DNA of 64,000 nt. Source: Cliona cf. orientalis (lineage: Eukaryota; Porifera; Demospongiae; Clionaida; Clionaidae). The position numbers and the translations under genes were made by a program. The number at the start of each line of letters is the position of its first letter. Within the stretch, counting starts at the first letter, position 1. The notes beneath the pieces were generated by a model, which searched no databases, was not told the DNA's origin, and worked only from the letters and a program-made list of their open reading frames with translations. The DNA lies in contig OZ005696.1 of the NCBI GenBank assembly GCA_963930775.1, positions 5,456,001 to 5,520,000 of the forward strand. The letters are read 5' to 3'. This document shows positions 55,728-64,000 of this stretch, piece after piece.

Positions 55728-58700
55728 ATGTCGAGATCTTCGAGTCCAATACAAATTTCGTCCGATTCTGATGGCAGTGCTGCAGATGCAGAATGTGGGC
55801 CTACTGTTATCACCATACCCGACTCTCCTGTCAAATTAATCGTTTCTCGTCGTTATCGGTAGGCGGAAAATCATTTGTGGTAGATTTATTCATAGATTAT
55901 ATGACTTATTCAATGGTATTATAGCGTTTGCATGGATCTGACTAGCCTAGCATCAGCTAGCTATTAAAGTATACGTTGTATCTACAGTGCCGGTACCGGC
56001 ACCGCAATTAGTGCCGGTAAGTCCATATAAAATACTATACTCTTACGTAGCCCTAGTCCCCGCCTCCTCCTGCATATGGCAATATAAATTTGTACATAAA
56101 TTTGCCGGCACTCTAGACACTGGGTAAAGTATATTAAGTATGATGACGAATTTTATCGTTACGGATGGCATTCATTCCCTCTCTCTCCCCCTTCCTTTGT
56201 GATCTAGTGACGCTCTGGTGAACCTGGAACCGATCAAGCCGACAGTGAAGCGTGAACTCTTCCACCACGAAGAACCCTCAGGTTAGACTAGTATATCAAT
56301 TGCAACACTGTAGAGGAAGGGGTGGGTTCTAACACAGCCAATGCCAATGAAGTAGAAAAAAAAAATATTAGGCCACTCTATATCATGATTTCTGGTCACC
56401 CGCCTGCATGATATTTTGAAAGCCAATTTATGAGGACTATAATGTAGCTAAAAGATCACGTAAAACAACGTATTGAGTCATATGATACTCCAATCTCGAT
56501 CTTGATCTCTGAAGCTAGCTCATTGCCTGCTGCACATGGTGATTGAACGCTAACTGTGCTGTGGGACATCAGTTTGTCATTCTGCATATATAAATTTTAT
56601 TGCTGAAGTGCCTGTGTACTTGAATAGCTCTAGCAATGCTGCATGAGCTGTGACAGGCAGTTGTTTGCACTCGAGGTTTGCTGAGCATGCATCTGTGGTG
56701 TGGTTTAAGTACTTCCTCTTCCTGTCTCAATTCGAATAATTATAGTCCCATAGTCCTAACCACCCCCTCCCCCGCCCACATATACTTGAGACAACTGATG
56801 TGACCAGAAACTGATGATTGACTTGGAGTGGCCTTATAGTATTCCATTTGGTCCCCACCCCAACCTCCCCCTCCCCCCCCCCCCCCCCCCCAAAAAGATT
56901 ATTCTTGTGGGAATGTGCCAAGGTAATAGATGAATTATAGTAGGAGCTCCTGACTATGTTGCTCTATAATAATAATATTGACTCGCTCCATGATAACATT
57001 GCAGTACCTTTACGTATGTGTTTTTGTGTTATGCAGGTGTTGCTAGTGGTATCGTTAAACAAGAGAGGTCTATTCACCCTCTTGCATTTGAAATTCCCCC
57101 TCCAAAATACACCGCAGAATACATCTTAAAGCTACTACTTAATCCCGATATTGACCGCAGCCGGATCTGTTGCACTTGGCCTGTTTCAAACATAGTATGC
57201 AGCGCTACCTTTGTGGTAGATTTAACATCACTTAAGCATCCTGATGATGTACGAAAGGATTTTTTCGGGAAATGGATTCATTCAGGCTCCCATCCTATTG
57301 TCTTCAGGGCAACGTTTGATGAGGATGGAGAAGTAGCTGTTGAAAAATGTGCTCCTGGTGCAACTGGAAATGTTTTCTATCTACGTAGACTTCACTGTTA
57401 GGCGGGGCAAACTGAATTCGCTGTTTATCGTCACCGCCCGCATGGATTTTCAGATTTTCTCAAAATTTTTCAGATTTCATATTCAATACAGTAAACATAT
57501 GGCACTTTGAGCCCCACCCACCGATCGCGTTAATTAGAGGGCGGGGCGTCGGCGATTTCGAGGTTCGAGCATAGCTATCCAGCACTCTCTACTGGTTTGA
57601 AATATGAAAAATGACCGCCCGCCCGCATGCAAAATCGAAATCTTTGTGACGATAAACTGTGAATTTAGTTTGTCACGCCTTATCATCCCTCAAATGTGGA
57701 CTTCCGTAGGATGCTGGTTTTTGTCTCAGGTAAAGGATTTAGATTTAGACTATGAGATGTTGGGAAATTCTGGTAGTTTTTGGAACGAATACAGCAGGGA
57801 TTCGCCCAGAATGGAATCCAAACTGGGTGCTTAATGATATTCATAGGTTTTAATTAAGTTTTGGTTTTAACTCTACCCATTTCTTTGATGTTTGTCCAAT
57901 TAGCCTAAGGTTTTACAGGGTGGCCCACCCTGCATGATTCAGGTACATGTATGTAGGGGAAACACTGCATCATAATATATATCCAGTGTGCATTTTTTAG
58001 AAAGCCAAAGTAGCTGGTGCTGCATGTGTATGTTAGGTGTCATTGTCAGCTTGTCTACTACACCATGCACACATAGGTATGTATGTACATGTTGGTATAC
58101 TATAGGCATGTTGAAATGTATAGTGTCACATAAGATGTGGAGAGATTGAGCATAAGTCCATCGCAGTGTGTGTCTGTATTAATAGATCTAATTAGTACTG
58201 AAACACTAGTGCTTCAAATTCACATATTTTTGTTTTTTCACCTTCTAGATTGTTCGTATAACCCTCATCCACTATGCTTAGTTGTGTACTACATTCCTCC
58301 CGGATTCACGCCTACTATTATTTCTCATGGAAATTCTAAATCTGCTCAACCGTATTTCCCTACATTACCAAGTACAGCCTTACAGATAAAGGAGAAATGT
58401 ACATCTCAAGGCCCAAAAGAAGTAGTCTCATCCGTAGAAAATGCATCAGGAGGTATATTGGATGCCAGTTATCCTGGACAGCTACCACGCAATGAACAGC
58501 AGGTTTCCAATTTCAAGCGTCATGTTCCCATGAGCACAGGCCAGAGTTTATCAGGCCGATCAGAGTCGAATGAATTGTATGGCATCATGCTGCATGCTCA
58601 TTTGGAAGATGGGAATAGAAAATTTATTCGGGATGTGAAGGCATATCCTGAGCCAGCAGTAGTGTTGGCAACAGATCAGCAGCTTTTTGATTTGGAACGT

Positions 58701-60892
58701 TTCTGTTGTGACTCATCCCAGTTTTCAGTTCTTACAATTGATCCAACATTTTCTCTTGGTGATTTTGACGTTACCCCCACTACGTATCGTCATCTGATGC
58801 TGTGCAGCAAGCGAACAAGTAATCCTCCAGTAATGCTTGGACCGACTATGATACATTACAGGAAAACCTTCACGACTTACATGTTTTTTGCTTCATGCAT
58901 GATAGGCCAGAATAGAAATCTGGAGAAGCTATGTGTATTCGGCACGGATGGCGAAAAGCCTTTGATCGATGCCTTCCATCATGAATTCAAGTCAGCGGTG
59001 CACCTAACATGTTTCAATCACGTAAGACGCAATATCAAAGATAAGCTTCGTGAGATGATGATTGGAGATGAAATCCAAACAGAGATTTTGGATGACATTT
59101 TTGGACGCAGAGTGGGATCAACTCTGATTATCGGCTTAGTTGACTCCTCCAGTGTACACGCATTTGAAGAGGAACTAGAAACACTTGTGGACAAATGGAA
59201 GCTGCATGATCTTGAGAGTAGCCAAAGACAAATTGGTGATTTCTGCTCTTGGTTTCAAACCCACAAAGTGGATGTTATTCGTGATACTATGCTGCTCCCT
59301 GTACGAGAAGAGGCAGGTCTTGGATCTCCACCTGATCCATTTTACACCAACAGTAGTGAATGTATTAACAATGTGTTAAAGGTCAAGGTCGACTATAAGC
59401 GTACAGAACTAACTGTATTTGTAGATAAGCTCCATCAATTAATTGAAGACCAACAACGAGAAGTTGAAAAAGCAATGGTAAGTAGCGGAAAGTACTACTT
59501 ACAATCTTCATACAAACATCTGAGTGTACCACAAAATCGATGGTTTGCAATGACAAAAGAGCGAAGAAAGCGATGTTTGAAGAAGTTTAATGAGATGGCC
59601 GTCCTTGCAGTAAGCGATCGTCCAAGTACATCGCATTCAGACTCTGCTGTCATGGTCTCTCTTGGGGGCAAACCTCCTACTCAGTTCTCTGCTCTCGAAA
59701 CAAGCCCTGTCTCTCTATCAGATGAGTTTGAAACTGGTATTCACCTACCTCATCACATTACATCCGATGAAAGTACACCTGCTTCTACCAGCTCACAGTC
59801 TATCCACAATATGCTCTCTAGCAAATTATCTCCACTGTCGAGTAAGCTTGGTTTGCCTAGTGCTGCCATTGACGGGATTTCAAAAAAGGCTGCGGAAATA
59901 CTGTGCTCTGATGGAGCAATTGTGCATGCTCCAGGTCACCCTACTGATGCACAAATGGTGTTAGTCGTACTGGAAAAAGGCCACACTTAGTTCTTCCAAA
60001 GCGGAAGAGTGGAGGATTGGCTTGTGATGATGACTGTCCCCAGTACAAATCTGCCAAATTATGTTCTCACGTTGTTGCTGCAGCAGAGCACAATAAACAA
60101 CTTGATGCATTTATCGCATCATATGGAGCAATAAAAAAAATTCCCAATATCACTAAATTAGCTACAGCTGATGCCCCCAGAGGAAGAGGGCGGAAAGGAA
60201 GTAGAGCTCCAACCAAGAGGAGACCTTCAGTTCCTATTGAGAGGAGGATCGAACAATATTCACCCTCATCAGGATTCGTGCCTAACACTTGTATACATAC
60301 AAGTGGAGTGGATGTACATCTATCTCCAACCATAGCATCATCACTAAGTGCACCCATATCTGTTTCTATTGGAGGATCTGCCACATCCTTGCCACCTTCT
60401 GATTCATTTGCCTCTCCTCTTGCTCCAGTTTACCCAACAATACCATCAATACCATTTGGACCGTCTATATCACCGTATTCAACGTACTATCCAACAATGT
60501 GTCCATCCTCATACCAGCCAGCTTACATGCCATACCCTACACCCACCCCCACATTTGATCCAACTAATGGAGGATTACACCCGTTCCGTGTTCATTTTAT
60601 CTCTGGAAATATAAGTGTTTGCAATGGATGTAAGAAGAAATATGACAAAGCATTAGGTCCTCCGTTTAACATTTGCTTACAACATGAGGAATGGCGTTCT
60701 TTCACACCTCATGGCTCGAGTGAGAAACAGAATCGTTTTGGAAATGTGTACTACCACTGCAATTCAGCCTGTGTCATATCCATCTGGCCAACCTTTGTTC
60801 CTACCTCAGTAGTAGTGCCAGTAGAGATGAAGTCAAAATTGCTTCCTCAACATAAGAAATTTCTTCTTACTAATTTTGGCATCACTGTTTAA
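55728..60892 (+). pseudogene. MULE transposase with SWIM zinc finger (disrupted)
   Basis: The exons are 55728-55858 (MSRSSSPIQ start), 56208-56281, 57037-57400 continued at 57683-57729, and 58249-60892 (TAA). The DDE core lies in the large exon: TIDPTFSLGDFD holds the first Asp, FGTDGEKPLIDAF the second, and CFNHVRRNIKDKL the following CxxH. A SWIM-type finger ACDDDCP...LCSHVV follows, then a Ser/Pro/Thr-rich linker and a C-terminal cysteine block (CNGCKKKYDK, then CLQHEEW). Two lesions are visible. A 279-bp MITE splits exon 3; removing it with one TTA copy restores phase exactly. A one-base loss near 59963 puts the SWIM finger out of frame, since the first frame stops at 59990. The protein should cut the 64-bp ends. 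It is probably inactive unless the frameshift is a base-calling error. Confidence 0.82.
57401..57679. mobile_element. Harbinger-type MITE nested in the MULE transposase exon
   Basis: The left end GGCGGGGCAAACTGAATTCG and the right end, inverted as GGCGTGACAAACTAAATTCA, continue to GTTTATCGTCA, about 33 bp. TTA lies on both sides (57398-57400 and 57680-57682), the TWA target duplication of PIF/Harbinger elements. It has no gene. Its insertion puts a TAG stop just after RRLHC in the transposase. Confidence 0.83.
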
Positions 60893-61854
60893 TTCACCCA
60901 TATACAGACTATGAATTTGGATTGGACCTTTAATTTTTGATGACAATTAACTTATTAGTTTCAGAAATTGTACTAGTAACTTGATCATTCTTCTATACTT
61001 TAGCCTGTATAATCATTACTACATTTTCATCAAGGATCCATAATAATATTAATTTTTGCATTTCGGTGTGAACAATTTTTCGTGGATAAAATTTTCGAGA
61101 TCCAGCTTCCGGATTCTTCGGCTTGTTCCCGTTCCCCGATTGTGCACGTGGAGGCTTGCTTTCAACCTATGTCAGGTAGCTACTATAGCTGAATACTGTA
61201 CAGGCACCGGTACTGAAAATTTAGCGCTTAAGTAGCGGCAAACTAGCTTGCCAAAAAACTTACAAAATTTTGCAAAGGTGGAAGAAAAAAAAAAAAAAAA
61301 TCTAAAGACCAAGCGGGATTGAACCCATGACCACCTCTCCACCAGCCCCAGTTTTAGTCCTCTCTGCCAAGCCAGCCTCGCCGCTGTTGGATGCCGTTTT
61401 TGCCACCTTTATACAGCTTGCACTATAGCTAATACTAACCCTTCGTTAACAACCTCGTCACTAACCGATTACCAAAACCCAACCCCTCGCTACTAGCTAG
61501 CCTCACTAGCCGTCGAGCACTAAGTATTAGTGGCTATTTAGTATAGCTACAGCTCCCAGCCCAGCCCCGAAGATCTATAGCTATTATAATAGAGTTCAAG
61601 CACTAAATCTTGGGTACCGGTGCAGCACTGCCGGTACGGTAGACAGAGCGGCGATAATTATAATAATATTATGTGTACTTCGTTCTCATGCTAAATGCCT
61701 GCATGCACTACCTGTGATACAGATCATGATAGAATAGTCTGGCCCCTAGCGCAACAATACAAATTATTTCATGTGTATCTGGGCAGTCCAGTAGTCCAGT
61801 CCAGTGATCCAGTCCAGCGATCCAGTCCAGCGATTACAGACAGCGATTTGCAAG

Positions 61855-64000
61855 TGCTATCCAACAGTATTTGTAACACAATCGTAAATAAAACTATTGC
61901 AAGGCAATATGGCATACGTACCCATCCAAACCACTTTCTCCATATAAACTTAATACAAACAAAAATGAAGCTAGCGGCGCTTCTGTGCAACCAATTTACA
62001 TGGTTGAGAGGTCAATTGATAGCTCATTCTGTGAGCTATCTGGTGAAATTTATTTCGTGATTGAACTCCTAACCAGAGCTGAGATATTGCAGATTATCTG
62101 GGGACCCTTGGTGGCCCATAGTTAGTATATATGGTGCCATATCTGTAGTACTATAATATTATTATGCAAGGAGCAAAAAGAGAGACAGTAGTGAGTAACT
62201 TCAAAAGGTTGTAGAACCAAGAAAACGGAGTAAATCCCCAGCAATATGCATATTGTTCGGCTGCTCTAAGGTTGCTCTTCATGCCTGTAGCATCCTTTTA
62301 CCAGTTTTCAGGAATTTTCGAAATTCTTTGGACACGCTACTGATGGTAAGATACTTTTCGAGTGCTTGGGTGACTTTTGAGCTTGGCTAGTAGTATACGA
62401 TCAAATGGATAGTATACAGAGATTTTGGCACATTTGCATGTAGTTGTTACCAGACTCTCTTTTTTCGTCCCCCAAGAAAGCCTGCCATGGGGACGAACTT
62501 GAGCTAACACTCCACTAGATAGTCAGCCTTCGTAACCCGCTTGCACACTGGTGTAAGAACCAGGGGGGCTGGGGGGGGGGGGGGCAATTGCCCCCCCCCC
62601 CCCCCCCCCCCCCCAGTCATAAGATTGGGGGGGCAGAGCCCCTCTGATTTTTAGACTGCTGTACAAGCCAGGGGGTGGGGCTCACCCTCTGAGGTTTGCA
62701 CTTTTCTTTTTCATCTGTTGCCACAATCAGGGTTGAGTTATTCATGATTGTGGTGTATCTTAGCCCCACGGTGTGTAGATATCAATAATTGTCACATGTG
62801 AACACTGATCAGTGGTCACTACTGATCTATGTTCACATGTGACAAGCTAAGAGTCCAGAATGTCCTCGAAAATGCACTAGAAAAGCTCTCAGGTCTAAAA
62901 CTCCAAAATTTTCCTGGGGGAGCATGCCCCCAGACCCCGCTAGCTTTCGCACGCTACGCGCGCGTAAAGCGAGTCTTCACCCGCTTACTTTCAGCCCCCC
63001 TGCTCAAAAACATCTCCCTATGCCACTGTTGCATGGTTTTTGTTGTCATTTTATTTATATTAATTTCTCATCAGCCGCCATTTGAAATAATACCAGCTTA
63101 TTCAAAATTTTATTTTTTTCTTCAGAACCTCCCATTCTCCTATATTTCATGCAGATACATTGAAAAACTGGGAGGTTCTGTGGTATCCACATAGCATTGT
63201 AGTAGTGTGTCATGTACTGTACCGTGTACGTACAGGGATTTATCTGCATAGAGCCCAGCAGGGTGTGTTCCCCTCCCCCAAAGAGGTTCTGTTTCCCCCC
63301 CCTCCCCCCCCCCCCCCCCCAAAAGTATTCATGAGATTTCACAATTAAATGCATACAGCTCGTGTTTTAATTGTACTCCATATGTCCATTATTAGTGTGC
63401 ATGACTATCTGAATATAATAATAGTATCACCTGCCAGTGGACTAATTATGTTGAAGTGTTACTTAGATGCCTTTATGGGAACATTAATATTAATTTATGC
63501 TTTAGCTTCCCGTGCTTTGCGCGGGAGCTGAGGGGGCATGTCCCCCTCCCGCACCCACCCCCTTGGGCCGCCAAGGCAGCCCATTACTTCAACTTCTCCC
63601 ATATTTCCCCCCTAAAATTTTGGGCCAGATAAAACCGTGACGTATTATGTTGACCTTAATTATGTTCAGTCATATATAACTGGAAAACTGCGTGACATAT
63701 TACTGTAGGTATGGGTCATGATTTATGATACTCAATATACATCACTTGATTGGATAGATTTTGGTCTTTAAACACCTACATTTTCACCATTCTGGCTATT
63801 AGTGACAATGATTCTAAACAATATTGCAGTCTTGATCCTTGGTCTATAACAACACACAGTAAACAGGCCGCCGGGCTTAGGGCCTTAGGAATTAATCCTT
63901 GTGGGAGGTGATTACTGACAATAATTTTTTTCTTTTGTATCTCTCAGGTACTTCGTGAATGATATCAATAACTGAAAATTACTCTTCTGGTCGACTCACC
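61855..64000. other. noncoding tail of the window
   Basis: No exon is recognised. It holds one MITE at 62546-63028, a poly-C run at 63297-63320 and a G/C-rich block at 63500-63600 of the same GGGGGCATGTCCCCC style as the MITE interior. Open frames here are short and low-complexity. Confidence 0.45.
62546..63028. mobile_element. hAT-like MITE, second copy, 5-bp duplication
   Basis: The left end CACTGGTGTAAGAACCAG and the right end, inverted as CAGTGGCATAGGGAGATG, are flanked by TTGCA (62541-62545 and 63029-63033). The interior has long G and C runs, GGGGGAGCATGCCCCC and a TACGCGCGCGTA-type palindrome, as in the copy at 17785-18038. Confidence 0.6.

Larger units (their letters stand above)
55478..61845. 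mobile_element. 6.4-kb Mutator-like element (MULE)
   Basis: Inverted ends of about 64 bp carry TGTAATCGCTGGACTGGATC and further GGACTGGATC-type units, to GGACTACTGGAC. The outermost bases are GGGTGTT at the left and, inverted, CGCTGTC at the right. The flanks ATTTGCAAG (55469-55477 and 61846-61854) are identical 9-bp duplications, as Mutator elements make. Inside is a plus-strand MULE transposase in at least four exons. The element has been hit by a nested MITE at 57401-57679. Confidence 0.87.

Noticed and set aside
61300..61400. Functional tRNA gene on the minus strand
   Set aside because: A B-box-like GGGTTCAATCCC is present but acceptor arms do not pair and no anticodon arm forms.
63055..63354. 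Glycine-rich minus-strand open frames
   Set aside because: Caused by poly-C and poly-G runs; no domain or exon signals.

Overview
The window reads as nuclear DNA of an early-branching animal, most likely a demosponge. It has many short exons with GT-AG introns, Eph-type receptor tyrosine kinases without a SAM domain, Calx-beta remnants, AT-rich spacers full of short palindromes, and a very high load of small and nested DNA transposons. The taxon is an inference; no rRNA or mitochondrial marker is present. All gene models below were joined by hand from splice signals and reading phase.

Layout. 1-7.4 kb: two tandem minus-strand genes for single-pass Ig-like receptors, each with six exons and a tail carrying a YxxV-x8-YxxL (ITAM-like) motif. 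8.1-9.5 kb: three exons for the C-terminal half of a proteasome beta-1 (PSMB6-type) subunit, with no catalytic N-terminal half found. 10.1-14.5 kb: a four-exon minus-strand Rab-like GTPase with a degenerate G3 motif and a cysteine-rich tail ending in CTIL; nested transposons fill its last intron. 15.8-24.7 kb: an Eph-like receptor tyrosine kinase whose ectodomain exons are broken (stop codon, 2.4-kb insertion, 1-nt deletion) while all transmembrane and kinase exons stay open. 24.8-27.5 kb: an apparently intact Tc1/mariner/IS630-type transposon. 28.1-28.5 kb: Calx-beta remnant. 29.7-45.4 kb: a second Eph-like receptor with intact ectodomain and membrane segment, ending in a short tyrosine tail with no kinase. 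Its introns hold a 3.5-kb foldback element built of inverted repeats inside inverted repeats, and a 4.9-kb two-gene transposon. 47.6-48.3 kb: LINE remnant around a 200-N assembly gap. 50.9-54.3 kb: an intact tyrosine kinase domain, paralogous to the first, with no membrane exon found upstream. 55.5-61.8 kb: a 6.4-kb Mutator-like element with 64-bp inverted ends and a 9-bp target duplication; its transposase is split by a nested Harbinger-type MITE and a frameshift. 61.8-64 kb: noncoding, with one more MITE.

Functionally, the host genes are mostly cell-surface receptors linked to tyrosine phosphorylation: Ig receptors with tandem tyrosine motifs, Eph-like receptors with or without kinase, and soluble-looking or orphan kinase exons. 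The mobile elements explain much of the broken structure. Several single-base frameshifts in otherwise well-preserved genes mean that sequencing or assembly error must be considered along with real decay.
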